This document shows, one piece after another, positions 42,820-52,480 of a stretch of 64,000 nt of DNA (within the stretch, counting starts at the first letter, position 1; every line of letters begins with the position of its first letter). The stretch is from the NCBI RefSeq assembly GCF_007828215.1, contig NZ_VIUE01000001.1, positions 248,001-312,000 on the forward strand, given 5' to 3'. The stretch is from Pseudomonas sp. SJZ074 (lineage in GTDB: Bacteria; Pseudomonadota; Gammaproteobacteria; Pseudomonadales; Pseudomonadaceae). Made by a program: the position numbers and the translations under genes. The notes under the pieces are model-generated. The model saw only the letters and a program-made list of their open reading frames with translations. It was not told the DNA's origin and made no database searches.

Positions 42820-44241
42820 TCACTGCACCGAACTCACCGAACCTTGAGCCTCACCCGTCGGCTGCAACTTGAAGGTGTAGAACAGCACCGTCAGCAGCAC
42901 CAGAAACGCAGGCCCGACATACAGCGCCACCCGCGTATCCGGGAAGTACGCCATCAGCCCTACTACCAGCACCAGGAAGGCCAGGGCCAGGTACGAGCTG
43001 ACCGGATACAGCCACATGCGGTATTTCAGGGCGGCACGCTCGGAAGCGCTCAGGCCTTTACGGAACTTGAGCTGGGCCAGCAGGATCATCACCCAGGTCC
43101 AGATCGCCCCGAAGGTGGCGATGGAAGTCACCCAGACGAAGACTTTTTCCGGCACCAGGTAATTGAGCAACACGCCCAGCAGCAACGCGGCAATGGACAA
43201 CAGCAACGCGCGGCGCGGTACGCCGTTGGCCGAGGTCCTGGCGAAGCCGGCCGGAGCCTGGCCATTCTGCGCCAGGCTGTAGAGCATCCGTCCGGTGCTG
43301 AAGATGCCGCCGTTACAGGACGACAGCGCAGCGGTGATGACCACGAAGTTGATGATGCCCGCAGCCGTCTTGATGCCCAGGCGCTCGAACGTCATCACGA
43401 ACGGGCTGCCCTGGGTGCCGATCTCGTTCCAGGGGTAGATCGACAGGATCACGAACAATGCGCCGACATAGAACAACAGAATCCGCCAGAACACCGAACC
43501 GATAGCGTTGGGAATGGTTTTCTGCGGGTTCTTCGCCTCACCGGCGGTCAGGCCGATCATCTCCACGCCCAGGTAGGCGAACATCACCATCTGCAGGGAC
43601 ATCAAGACACCCTGCACCCCATTGGGCATGAACCCGCCGTGGGTCCAGAGGTTGGAGATACCCAGGGCCACGCCGTCGTTGCCGAACCCGAAGGCGATGA
43701 TGCCCACGCCACCGATGACCATGGCGATGATGGTCACGATCTTGATCAGGGCGAACCAGAATTCGAACTCTCCGAAAGCCTTGACCGCGATCAGGTTGAT
43801 CGAGCCCATGCTGACCAGCGCGGCCAGGGCCCAGATCCAGCGGGGCACGTCGGGAAACCAGATGCCCATGTACACCGCCACCGCGGTGATTTCCGCCACG
43901 CAGGTCACCAGCCACAGGAACCAGTAGTTCCAGCCGGTCAGGAAACCCGCCAGCGGGCCGAGGTAATCCTGGGCATACCGGCTGAACGAACCAGCCACCG
44001 GATTGTGCACGGCCATCTCGCCGAGGGCACGCATGATCACCAGGATCGCCAGGCCGCCGATGATGTAGGACAGCATGATCGCCGGACCAGCCATTTCGAT
44101 GGCCTTGGCCGAACCGAGGAACAGCCCGACCCCGATGCAGGCGCCAAGCGCCATCAGGCGGATATGCCGCTCGCCGAGTTCACGTTTGAGCAGACCGCCC
44201 TGAGCGGTCTCGCCAGGGGGCAGATGATTGCCGACAGGCAT
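42820..44241 (-). CDS. Amino-acid permease (APC superfamily, AAT type)
   Basis: This 473-residue inner-membrane protein has twelve helices. Family motifs are GLLKRELGERHIRLMALGACIG, VGLFLGSAKAIEMAGPAI, FSRYAQDYLGPLAGFLTGWNYW and a late SSCNGGIFSTGRMLYSLA. Such H+ symporters take up proline, alanine, D-serine, GABA or aromatic amino acids; ProY/CycA-type is most likely. The start MPVGNHLPPGE is chosen because GGAG lies 11 bases upstream and the alternative upstream leader is not conserved-looking. It is a single gene facing the GH3 gene. Confidence 0.9.
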   Translation of the reverse strand: MPVGNHLPPGETAQGGLLKRELGERHIRLMALGACIGVGLFLGSAKAIEMAGPAIMLSYIIGGLAILVIMRALGEMAVHNPVAGSFSRYAQDYLGPLAGFLTGWNYWFLWLVTCVAEITAVAVYMGIWFPDVPRWIWALAALVSMGSINLIAVKAFGEFEFWFALIKIVTIIAMVIGGVGIIAFGFGNDGVALGISNLWTHGGFMPNGVQGVLMSLQMVMFAYLGVEMIGLTAGEAKNPQKTIPNAIGSVFWRILLFYVGALFVILSIYPWNEIGTQGSPFVMTFERLGIKTAAGIINFVVITAALSSCNGGIFSTGRMLYSLAQNGQAPAGFARTSANGVPRRALLLSIAALLLGVLLNYLVPEKVFVWVTSIATFGAIWTWVMILLAQLKFRKGLSASERAALKYRMWLYPVSSYLALAFLVLVVGLMAYFPDTRVALYVGPAFLVLLTVLFYTFKLQPTGEAQGSVSSVQ

Positions 44242-44662
44242 AGGGATACAACTCCATTTTGTTATTGGATTAGCCACCGGGTTTCCAAGGGCACAGGCCG
44301 ATAAGCCTGCCACCTTGCCGAAACCGGGCCTGACTCGTGGACAGACCGTCGTGTAAACCAGACGCCAACACCGATGGGGCCGTGCAGTATAAAAAGCCGG
44401 GGATAGAGAGTTTCACTGTAAAACCTTGGAAATTCAGGGATAAGCCATAACAAAAGGTGGGTTTTGGAGAGGCGTTCACTGGGATTACAGGGAATGGAAT
44501 GTGTAAACGAGGGTAAAAATTACGCAGATAGGACACTTCAACAACTTACGGGCACCGCTGCCCTTGTGGCGAGGGGATTCATGGTGCCGGCCTGTCCACA
44601 ATTTCCCCTCCCCCACGCCAACCACCGTCTAAGCTTCAAGCAAGTCCGATCAATCTGCGTGA
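44242..44662. other. Divergent intergenic region (421 bases)
   Basis: This gap separates the permease gene from the PBP gene. It contains half of the recurring cccttgtggcgaggggatt palindrome at about 44561-44580 without its partner arm. No gene, operator or promoter stands out. Confidence 0.5.
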
Positions 44663-47600
44663 ATGGATCAGTCGACTATGGGCGCTCTATGGCAAACCGA
44701 TTCGAATAAACCTATGGTCCCGACTGAACGTATGGAAGAAGCGTCTATCCCCCCAAGAAAACGCCGCGCGCGGCATGGCTGGCGTGCGTTCTGGTTGCTG
44801 CTGCTGATTGTTGTCGTGGTGGTCGGTCTCGCGGTGGCCAAGGAAATGCGTACTTCCAGGTTCCAGGCCAGGGAGATCAGCAAATACGCTGCATCCCTGA
44901 GCTATTCGCTGCAACCGGGGCCCAGCGATGCCATCGTCTACCCCGGTGCGGGTCCATTCGACCGGCGGCTGGGCTACAGCTCGCTGGGGGAGTTCCTGCC
45001 GCGACTGCTCAAGCGCAACTATGTGATCCAGGCCCAGACACGGTTTTCGCCGGCCTTGATGGACTACGTCGGCAAAGGCCTGTTCGTGCCTTATCCGGAG
45101 AAGATCCAGGCCGGCCTGACCATCACCGATTGCCGCGCCGCGCCGCTGTATCAGTTCAAGTATCCACAACAGCTATATGCCAGTTTCGACGCCATCCCCC
45201 CCGTGGTGGTGCAAAGCCTGCTGTTCATCGAAAACCGCTTTCTGCTCGATCCCCGCCAGCCCCAGGCCAACCCGGCGGTGGACTGGCCGCGCTTCGGCAT
45301 GGCGGCCTGGTCGCAGGTGGCCAAGCTGTTGAGCTTGCCGGGGCAGTCCGCCGGGGGCAGTACCCTGGCGACGCAGCTGGAAAAGTACCGCCATTCTCCC
45401 GATGGCCTGACCGTCTCGGGGGGTGAAAAGATCCGTCAGATGATTTCCGCCAGCGTGCGCGCCTATCGGACCGGTCCGCAGACCCTCGAGGCGCGGCAGC
45501 GGATCGTGCGCGATTACCTCAACAGCGTGCCGCTGTCCGCCGTACCGGGGCACGGAGAGGTCCATGGCATGGCCGAAGGCTTGCGGGTCTGGTACGGCGC
45601 CGATTTCAACCGGGCCAACGAGCAGTTGTTCAGCACCGCCACCGACCCGCGGAGCCTGGCCGAAAAGGGCCTGGCCTTACGACAGATGTTGTCGTTGATG
45701 ATCGCCCAGCGCCGCCCTTCCCATTACCTGTCCAAGGGCCATGACGAGTTGGCAAGCCTGACGGACAGCCATATCCGGCTGCTGACCCAGAACGGTGTGA
45801 TCGACGGTGCCCTGGCCGATGCAGCCCTGGCGAGCAAGGTCAGTTATCGCGATTGGGTGCAGCAACCGACGATCCAGCCCAACGAAACCAATAAAGGCAT
45901 CAGCGCCGCCCGCAGTCGACTCGCCACGCTGCTCGACCGTCCATTGTATGACCTCGATCGCCTGGACCTGTCCGCCACCAGCACCTTGCAGAACGACTTG
46001 CAGACCCAGGCCACCGAGTACCTCAAGCGCTTGGCCGACCCGGCCTTCGCGACCGAAATCGGCCTGATGGGAGAACGCCTGCTCACCCCCACCAGCACCA
46101 CCCAGGTGCGCTACAGCTTCACCCTGCTGGAACTGACCCCGGACGGCTCCCGCGTGCGGGTGCAGACCGACAGCACCGACCAGCCTTTTGACATCAACGA
46201 AGGCAGCAAACTCGAACTCGGTTCCACTGCCAAGTTGCGGGTACTGACCACCTATCTGCAGATCATCGCCGAGCTGCACGACCGCTATGGCGCGGAGCCC
46301 CCGGCGGCCCTGAAAAAAGTCGAGGTCGCCGAGCAGGATCGCCTGTCCCGCTGGGCCGTCGACTACCTGATCCAGAACAGCGACCGCAGCCTGCCGAAGA
46401 TGCTCGAGGCGGCGCTGGATCGTACGTACTCCGCCAGCCCCGGCGAGGCATTTTTTACCGGCGGCGGGCTGCACACCTTTCACAACTTCCGCAGCGAGGA
46501 CAACGGCCGCAACCCCACCTTGCGCGATGCCCTGCGTGAGTCGATCAACCTGCCGTTCATCCGCCTGATGCGCGATCTGGTGCGCTACGCCACCTATGCC
46601 GGGCCCGACAACAGCGCCGAGCTGCTCAAGGACGACAGTAACCCGCGGCGCCAGGAATACCTGGCCCAGTTCGCCGACCGCGAAGGCACCTCGTTCCTGC
46701 TCAGGTTCTGGAAAAAATATCAGAAGAAAGACACCAGCCAGCGCCTCGAAACCTTTCTCGACAGCATGCACCCCACGGCGATCCGCCTGGCCGCCGTGCA
46801 CCGCTATTTCTTTCCCAATGACAGCCAGGACAGTTTCAACCGCTTCGTGCGTTCGCACCTCAAATCGGTCAAGAGCAACGAAAAGCTCACCGACGAACGC
46901 CTGGAACGGCTCTACCAGAGCTACGGTCCCGGCGCCTACGACCTGCCCGACCAGGGCTTTATCGCCAAGGTCCACCCGCTCGATCTATGGTTGATGGGTT
47001 ACCTGTTGAACAACCCCGACGCCAAGTTCAGCCAGATCGTCAAGGCCAGTGAATTCGAACGCCAGGAAGTCTACAGTTGGCTGTTCAAGAGCCGGCACAA
47101 GAGCGCTCGCGACAGTCGTATCCGCACCATGCTCGAGATCGAGGCGTTCCTGGATATCCACCAGCGCTGGCAGAAAGTCGGCTATCCGTTCGATCATCTC
47201 GTGCCTTCACTGGCCACGGCTATCGGCAGCTCCGGTGACCGCCCCGCCGCATTGGCAGAGCTGGTGGGCACTATTCTCAACGACGGTATCCGTCAACCGG
47301 CACTGCGGGTCGACAGCCTGCACTTCGCCGTCGACACCCCCTACGAAACGCAACTGGTCAACGACCCGGACAAAGGCAAACGCGTGATGCCGGTTGAAGT
47401 GGCCCGGGCCCTGCGCGGTGCGCTGTCCCAGGTGGTGGACGCCGGCACCGCGAAACGGGTCGCCGGCAGTTTCAAACTGGCCGACGGCACGCCGCTGGCC
47501 ATGGGCGGCAAGACCGGCACCGGCGACAACCGTATCGAAGCCGTTGGCGCCGGTGGACGGGTGATCAGTTCAAAGGCGATCAACCGTACCGCCACCTTCG

Positions 47601-47800
47601 TCTTCTATATCGGCGACAGCCATTTCGGCACTCTCACCGCCTATGTCCCGGGGGCCTCGGCACAGAACTTCAAATTCACCTCGGCCTTGCCGGTACAGGT
47701 GCTCAAGGGCATGGCACCGTTCCTCACGCCCTACTTGCAGCCGGGCAGCCATACCCAGTGCACGCCGTTGGTGGCGGGGCAGCGAGTCACGGCGATGTAG
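44663..47800 (+). CDS. Class A penicillin-binding protein (GT51 transglycosylase plus transpeptidase)
   Basis: This 1045-residue inner-membrane protein has one helix (FWLLLLIVVVVVGLAVA, about 44-60). GT51 motifs follow: catalytic Glu190 in FIENRFLLDP, QSAGGSTLATQLEKYRH, and RQRIVRDYLNSVPL. The transpeptidase domain has Ser521-T-A-Lys524 (LGSTAK), Ser627-I-Asn629 (ESINLPF) and Lys950-T-G-T (GKTGTGD). It polymerises and cross-links peptidoglycan. It is longer than PBP1a/1b, with a big insertion between the second and third penicillin motifs. The GGSTLATQ form differs from the usual GGSTITQQ. No candidate ATG has a good ribosome-binding site; 44663 is the longest choice. Confidence 0.85.
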   Translation: MDQSTMGALWQTDSNKPMVPTERMEEASIPPRKRRARHGWRAFWLLLLIVVVVVGLAVAKEMRTSRFQAREISKYAASLSYSLQPGPSDAIVYPGAGPFDRRLGYSSLGEFLPRLLKRNYVIQAQTRFSPALMDYVGKGLFVPYPEKIQAGLTITDCRAAPLYQFKYPQQLYASFDAIPPVVVQSLLFIENRFLLDPRQPQANPAVDWPRFGMAAWSQVAKLLSLPGQSAGGSTLATQLEKYRHSPDGLTVSGGEKIRQMISASVRAYRTGPQTLEARQRIVRDYLNSVPLSAVPGHGEVHGMAEGLRVWYGADFNRANEQLFSTATDPRSLAEKGLALRQMLSLMIAQRRPSHYLSKGHDELASLTDSHIRLLTQNGVIDGALADAALASKVSYRDWVQQPTIQPNETNKGISAARSRLATLLDRPLYDLDRLDLSATSTLQNDLQTQATEYLKRLADPAFATEIGLMGERLLTPTSTTQVRYSFTLLELTPDGSRVRVQTDSTDQPFDINEGSKLELGSTAKLRVLTTYLQIIAELHDRYGAEPPAALKKVEVAEQDRLSRWAVDYLIQNSDRSLPKMLEAALDRTYSASPGEAFFTGGGLHTFHNFRSEDNGRNPTLRDALRESINLPFIRLMRDLVRYATYAGPDNSAELLKDDSNPRRQEYLAQFADREGTSFLLRFWKKYQKKDTSQRLETFLDSMHPTAIRLAAVHRYFFPNDSQDSFNRFVRSHLKSVKSNEKLTDERLERLYQSYGPGAYDLPDQGFIAKVHPLDLWLMGYLLNNPDAKFSQIVKASEFERQEVYSWLFKSRHKSARDSRIRTMLEIEAFLDIHQRWQKVGYPFDHLVPSLATAIGSSGDRPAALAELVGTILNDGIRQPALRVDSLHFAVDTPYETQLVNDPDKGKRVMPVEVARALRGALSQVVDAGTAKRVAGSFKLADGTPLAMGGKTGTGDNRIEAVGAGGRVISSKAINRTATFVFYIGDSHFGTLTAYVPGASAQNFKFTSALPVQVLKGMAPFLTPYLQPGSHTQCTPLVAGQRVTAM

Positions 47801-47810
47801 GCAGGTTACC

Positions 47811-47841
47811 TGTGGCGAGGGGATTTTATCCTCGCGCCACA
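47811..47841 (+). terminator. Imperfect hairpin after the PBP gene
   Basis: The sequence tgtggcgagg, a loop, then cctcgcgccaca is a decayed copy of the recurring palindrome. It lies between the PBP gene and the convergent end of the fimbrial operon. Confidence 0.55.
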
Positions 47842-47881
47842 AAGGTCAGGAGTTGCCCTCAGATCAGGGGTAGACCCAAGA

Positions 47882-48388
47882 TCAGGGGTTGTTTCGAGGC
47901 ACCGCGTCGAAAATCACCGTGAAGTCGGCGTTGTACATACCAGCAGAGAGTGGGCGTGTAGGCGAGTTCGCAACAACGACACGCATCTCCGCCTGGGTAC
48001 CCGGTGTGGACGTGGCATCGTCCACGACTTCCTGAGGTCGGTTGTCCAGCGGTACCCCGTTGAAAATAGCCCGCAGGGATACCACATCCACACCGTTGGT
48101 CAGATGGATGGCACCTGTCTCGTTAGCATTCTCGATGTAGGCGTGGACCGAACCGTCGGTGTTCTTCACATCATAGGTGTGGCGCAAAGACGTGAATTTG
48201 TAAGTGATAGGGTTGTAATACATATATTCATCCTTGCCAAACTCAGGGTCCCGTGGCTGCACATGGAACTGCTGGGTCGGAATGTTCGCCTCGATATGGA
48301 TGGATGAACGCGCATCATCGGCCCCGAACACCAGTGAAGGGTTCAGAGCAGCCCCCAAAGCAATAACGGATACAACTTTCTTAAACAT
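47882..48388 (-). CDS. CS1-type fimbrial major-subunit-like pilin (paralogue at operon end)
   Basis: This 168-residue protein has a signal peptide (MFKKVVSVIALGAALNPSLVFG) and the mature start ADDARSSIHIEANIPTQQFH, the same as the first pilin of the operon (ARSSIHITANIPTEQFHVQP). It also shares TSLRHTYDVKN, QEVVDDATSTPGTQAEM and a C-terminal VIFDAVPR. CS1 (alpha) pilins polymerise by donor-strand exchange into thin adhesive fimbriae. AAGG lies 8 bases before this ATG; a longer frame upstream is not coding. It is the last gene of the operon, 130 bases after the minor subunit, so it may have its own promoter. Confidence 0.85.
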   Translation of the reverse strand: MFKKVVSVIALGAALNPSLVFGADDARSSIHIEANIPTQQFHVQPRDPEFGKDEYMYYNPITYKFTSLRHTYDVKNTDGSVHAYIENANETGAIHLTNGVDVVSLRAIFNGVPLDNRPQEVVDDATSTPGTQAEMRVVVANSPTRPLSAGMYNADFTVIFDAVPRNNP

Positions 48389-48518
48389 GCTTGATACCTT
48401 TTTATAGTAATGAAAAGCGCGGGAGCACACCTTGCTCCCATCGTCACGGGCCCAACACAACATCCTCGCCACAGGGTTTCGTGTTGTTTCATGATCCTCA
48501 CCGCAAGGTGAGGCCTCG

Positions 48519-49001
48519 CTACGGCGCGGTAGCGTCGAACACCATGTGCACCGTGCCGTAGTAGTCACCCGGCTTGTAATCGTCATCGGGCTTGATGGCG
48601 GCGATCTCCAACGGCACCTGCCGCCCCGGTCGGGCTTCCGTGGCCGAGACCACCTGGGCCGAATCCAAAGTCAATTCGACGCCGTTGAATCTCACCCGCA
48701 AGTCGATACGATCACGCCCATTGGACAAATACGCCTCCTGCCCGAGGCGCGCACCGATGGAACCGTTGCTGTTCTTCACCTCGTAAGTGGCCCGCAACGG
48801 GCTCAGCTCCCCGGTGATGGTGCTGAAGGGCAGGCGCTGTTCGCGCTGGACCAGTTGCGGGTCGAGGGGCACCACATGAAAGTCGGCCGTCGGAATGGTC
48901 ACGTAGAGTTCGAAGGTTTCCCGCTCGACTGCGCCCCAGGCCGCAGCCGAAAGCAATGTCAGGGCGGTCAATGCGAAGGGGCGTACCAGTGTCTTGGACA
49001 T
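48519..49001 (-). CDS. CS1-type fimbrial subunit, diverged
   Basis: This 160-residue protein has a signal peptide (RPFALTALTLLSAAAWG) and keeps the pilin landmarks: TIPTADFHVVP, LSPLRATYEVKNSNGSI, VRFNGVEL and C-terminal GTVHMVFDATAP. It lacks the conserved ADDARSSI start of the other two pilins, so it may be an adaptor or minor subunit. It starts about 31 bases after the chaperone stop, within the operon. Confidence 0.8.
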   Translation of the reverse strand: MSKTLVRPFALTALTLLSAAAWGAVERETFELYVTIPTADFHVVPLDPQLVQREQRLPFSTITGELSPLRATYEVKNSNGSIGARLGQEAYLSNGRDRIDLRVRFNGVELTLDSAQVVSATEARPGRQVPLEIAAIKPDDDYKPGDYYGTVHMVFDATAP

Positions 49002-49032
49002 ATTTGATTACCTGTGGCGTCAACGACGACCG

Positions 49033-49776
49033 TCAACCTTTGATCTCGACGTTTTTTGTCTGGCTCCCTTCAATCAGCGTGAAGCGGTATTCACGCCCCG
49101 CTTCCTTATCGAACGAGAACGTACGGCCAGCCATCACGTGGTGCTTGGTGGTGGGGCGGCATTCGTTGTCTTTCTTGGCCTCGCAGTCCTTGAACTCATC
49201 GATCACCACGACGCTGTTGCCCTTGTTACGCAGCAGATAGCGGTTGGGGTTGTCCTCGATCACTGACTCGAAACGGGTGTTCTTGGGCCGCACGAAAAAC
49301 ACCGTGCCGTAGCCCGCCAGGACCTTGACCCCGGCGCCCACGCGATCCTTCTTGTATTGCTCGCGCTCTTCCTTGCTGACAGCGAACTCGTCTTCGGCCT
49401 CCGGTACCACCGGCACGAAGCGCACACGGAAGTAGCGCTCCTTGTCGCGGTTGCCCATGAACAGCAAGCGCGTTCCCTGCACGCCGTTGGCTGGCACGAT
49501 CAGGCGCGCCGGGCTGGCCATCAGGCCGTCCTTGGCCTGGGCACTGGCCTGGTTCTGCAGCGGCACTTCCTGATAGGTGCCGTCCTCGTTATAGATAATC
49601 TCCAGGATGTTGACCTTGACGAAGGCTGTGGACGTGCCGCCGTTGAACACCCGCTTCATATAGGTAGTCTTGTTGCCGTCCAGATAGTCGTAGACCACCC
49701 CGACCCCAATCTGCGGACCGGCCTGGGCCACGCCGCAAAACAGAGAAAAACCAACCCATGCCAATAAATGTTTCAT
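49033..49776 (-). CDS. CS1-type fimbrial periplasmic chaperone
   Basis: This 247-residue protein has a signal peptide (MKHLLAWVGFSLFCGVAQAG). It matches the CfaA/CooB-like chaperone pattern: YMKRVFNGGTSTAFVKVNILEI in the first strand region, LIVPANGVQGTRLLFMGNRDKERYFRVRF, and a long second domain. It caps subunits in the periplasm and delivers them to the usher. Placing it after the adhesins, rather than first as in E. coli CFA/I, is a different gene order. AGG lies before ATG 49776; a start seven codons upstream is less likely. Confidence 0.85.
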   Translation of the reverse strand: MKHLLAWVGFSLFCGVAQAGPQIGVGVVYDYLDGNKTTYMKRVFNGGTSTAFVKVNILEIIYNEDGTYQEVPLQNQASAQAKDGLMASPARLIVPANGVQGTRLLFMGNRDKERYFRVRFVPVVPEAEDEFAVSKEEREQYKKDRVGAGVKVLAGYGTVFFVRPKNTRFESVIEDNPNRYLLRNKGNSVVVIDEFKDCEAKKDNECRPTTKHHVMAGRTFSFDKEAGREYRFTLIEGSQTKNVEIKG

Positions 49777-49836
49777 CACTTTTCGAACCTCATGCATTTG
49801 ACGCGACTCACTAAAAAATCCTGGCCGACAGGCCGC

Positions 49837-51084
49837 TTAAACTTCCGAATCCCAGACCACCGTGACGTTGCCGCTATAGGCTTTTGCCCCGGAGTCGAGC
49901 ATTTGTTCGACGTTGCTCTGGCCGACCTCGAAGTGCAGCGTTCCAGCTTTACGGTCGAGGTAGAAACCCGGCTGGAACAGCTCGGTACCGCTGCCGTCAC
50001 GTAACAACGGGCGCCGGTCGACCGGTTGCCCACCGGCATCCGTCAATCCTTCGGGTAGGGTCACGCTGACGTTCACCGGCACGGCATGACCGGTGCCGGT
50101 GTCGGAGATCGCACAGGTGTTGCCGCTGATGATTTGGCATTCGATTGCCATCTTGAAACGCGAGGACGCAGAGATATGGAAGCGCTGGTCGCGAAACAGC
50201 CGCGTCGGCTTGCTGCCATTGCTCAACCAGGCTTGCCAGCCCTCTTGAGGCACCAGTTCGACCCGGTTGCCGCCAGGCGGAACCTCCACCTTGAGGGCGT
50301 GCTCCACGTTCAGTTTGAAATTGAGGGTAATCACCGAGTCAGTGGGCATCATCACATCGCCCATGTCGAAGTCTTGCCCCGGACCAACACCATAGGACAC
50401 TGAACCGATGTATTGACCGGCCGACATCCTCAATGGATTGGGCGTGCGCAGTTCGTAGGCAAAGTTCAAGCCGTGGTAGGACATGCTGGGGATCTGGTAA
50501 CTGGCCCTTTTGGCGCACACACCTTCAACCGGGGTCTTCCAGAAGAAAATGTAGACGAGGTCATTCAAGCCCGAATGACCCGAGGATTGGCAGGGTGAAG
50601 GCGCATACTTCCAACTGGAACCTCCCCATAACTTTGCGTGAGCGGTGCTCATATCCACGCCACCACCGACTAGATCAATGACGCTGACAGGGAGCTGGTA
50701 GTACGAGCCTATGCCGGCTATGCGTACTTGAACGATCTCGGTTTCACCTGTTCCTGTATGGGTCACCTGTGCCAGACGCCAAGTGGCTGGCATATGGAAC
50801 ATCGCCCCTTGCCGGGAATTACCATGGTCCGCCTGGATAGGTGCATTCGAGTGGGCGTTGAGGAGAAACTGGACACTGGAAATTTTCTCTCTCTCACACA
50901 GCGCCGCATAATTGAAGCAATAGCCTGAGACCGGTGTGGTGTTGAGAAAGGTATTGTCGTTGGGCTTCGAAGGATCCGGCCTGTAGACTGCGGTGATGTC
51001 CGCGCTCACGGCACTGACCGTCGACGCACAGGTCAACAACCCCACTAAGACCACACTACGCACTGCCATCGGTAAATGTTTCAT
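49837..51084 (-). CDS. CS1-type fimbrial tip adhesin, copy 2
   Basis: This 415-residue protein has a signal peptide (VRSVVLVGLLTCASTVSA), an N-terminal putative binding domain (about 25-230, four or more Cys including SGYCFNYAALC) and a C-terminal pilin-like domain (about 235-415) ending VTVVWDSEV. The C-terminal half is nearly identical to the next copy upstream in the operon (VPPGGNRVELVPQ, LFRDQRFHISASSRFKMA). CfaE-type adhesins have the same two-part build. GAGGT precedes ATG 51084. Confidence 0.82.
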   Translation of the reverse strand: MKHLPMAVRSVVLVGLLTCASTVSAVSADITAVYRPDPSKPNDNTFLNTTPVSGYCFNYAALCEREKISSVQFLLNAHSNAPIQADHGNSRQGAMFHMPATWRLAQVTHTGTGETEIVQVRIAGIGSYYQLPVSVIDLVGGGVDMSTAHAKLWGGSSWKYAPSPCQSSGHSGLNDLVYIFFWKTPVEGVCAKRASYQIPSMSYHGLNFAYELRTPNPLRMSAGQYIGSVSYGVGPGQDFDMGDVMMPTDSVITLNFKLNVEHALKVEVPPGGNRVELVPQEGWQAWLSNGSKPTRLFRDQRFHISASSRFKMAIECQIISGNTCAISDTGTGHAVPVNVSVTLPEGLTDAGGQPVDRRPLLRDGSGTELFQPGFYLDRKAGTLHFEVGQSNVEQMLDSGAKAYSGNVTVVWDSEV

Positions 51085-51130
51085 CGATACCTCACCGTCC
51101 TTTCGCCTCAGGCTGGACAATCCATGCCCC

Positions 51131-52387
51131 TTAAACTTCCGAATCCCAGATCACCGTGACGTTGCCGGTGTAGGCTTTCGCACCGCTGTCGAGCATCTCC
51201 TCGACGCTGCTGCGAGCCACTTCGAAGTGCAGCATTCCCGGCCTGCGGTCGACGTACAGCCCCGGCTGGAACAGCTCGGTACCACTGCCGTCACGCAGCA
51301 ACCGACGGCGGTTGACCGGTTGCCCACCGGCATCCGTCAAGCCATCGGGCAGGGTCACGCTGACGTCCACCGGTACGGCGTGGCCGGTGCCGGCTTCAGA
51401 AATCGCGCAGGTGTTGCCGCTGATTTGCTGGCATTCGAGTGCCATCTTGAAACGGGAAGACGCGGAGATATGGAAGCGCTGGTCGCGGAACAGCCGCGTC
51501 GGCTTGCGTCCGCTGTTGAGCCAGGCTTGCCAGCCGTCCTGGGGCACCAGTTCCACGCGGTTGCCGCCGGGGGGGACTTCGATCTTGAGGGTGTGTTCGA
51601 CGGTCAGATTGAAATTAAAGGTAAGGACCGGGTCGGAAGGGATCATGACATCGCCCATGTCGAGGTCCTGACCTGGCCCAATGTTATAGGTCAGTGACCC
51701 GGTATATAGACCGCTCGACATTTTCAGAGGATTTGGGGTGCGTAGTTCGTAGGCAAAGTCCAGATAATCGTAGGTAAAGCTGGGGATCAAAAAGCTGGCC
51801 TTTTTGGAGCACGCAGCTTCGACCCTGGTTTTCCAGAAAAACCGATATGTAGTCGCATTAAGGCCTCCATGGCCGGTATACCCGCAAGGTGTGCCGGGAT
51901 TCACCCAGCTATGGCCGTAGCCACCCCACAACCGGTTATGAGCCAATGCAAGGTCAATGTTCGGATTACCTATCAGGTCAAGCACGTTCATTGGAAGTCG
52001 ATACCTCGACCCGATGCCTGAAAAGCGTACTTCGACGGTTTCGATTTCCCCCGTTTCGGCATGAGTCACTTGTGCGGTACGCCAGTTGGCGGGCACCTTG
52101 AAGGTCGCCCCTTGCCTATAATCGGTATGGTTCGCCTGGATAGGGCTGTTCGAATTGAAACTGATAGGCAACTGAATGCTGAATATCTTCGTCGCAGCGC
52201 AATCTGCCGGATAGAAAGTGCAGTAGCCTGAAACCGGTGTGGTATTGGTAAATTGATTCAGGTTTGGCTTCGAAGCATCGGGTCTGAATATCGCGCTGAT
52301 ATTCTGACTCGCCGCATTGGCCACCGGCACGCAAGCAAGCAACAACAGCGAAACCACGCTGCGCACGGCTACCGAAAAAGGTTTCAT
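51131..52387 (-). CDS. CS1-type fimbrial tip adhesin, copy 1
   Basis: This 418-residue paralogue of the downstream gene has a signal peptide (VRSVVSLLLLACVPVANA). The two proteins share NTTPVSGYC, SNSPIQANH/SNAPIQADH and the whole C-terminal domain, and diverge most in about residues 130-200 (NRLWGGYGHSWVNPGTPCGY versus AKLWGGSSWKYAPSPCQSSG). The pattern suggests duplication of the tip subunit followed by change in the receptor-binding face. The two genes are 46 bases apart. Confidence 0.82.
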   Translation of the reverse strand: MKPFSVAVRSVVSLLLLACVPVANAASQNISAIFRPDASKPNLNQFTNTTPVSGYCTFYPADCAATKIFSIQLPISFNSNSPIQANHTDYRQGATFKVPANWRTAQVTHAETGEIETVEVRFSGIGSRYRLPMNVLDLIGNPNIDLALAHNRLWGGYGHSWVNPGTPCGYTGHGGLNATTYRFFWKTRVEAACSKKASFLIPSFTYDYLDFAYELRTPNPLKMSSGLYTGSLTYNIGPGQDLDMGDVMIPSDPVLTFNFNLTVEHTLKIEVPPGGNRVELVPQDGWQAWLNSGRKPTRLFRDQRFHISASSRFKMALECQQISGNTCAISEAGTGHAVPVDVSVTLPDGLTDAGGQPVNRRRLLRDGSGTELFQPGLYVDRRPGMLHFEVARSSVEEMLDSGAKAYTGNVTVIWDSEV

Positions 52388-52480
52388 CTATACAACCTCA
52401 TACATCAATGCAAATCCCTGCAAGTTGGAAGGAAAATCCTTGCGTGAGGAACGACCCTTGCTCCCCACCACACCCAAAAA

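Noticed and set aside
42844..44304. Plus-strand open frame of 486 codons opposite the amino-acid permease
   Set aside because: Highly charged His/Gln/Asp-rich translation typical of an antisense frame over membrane-helix codons.
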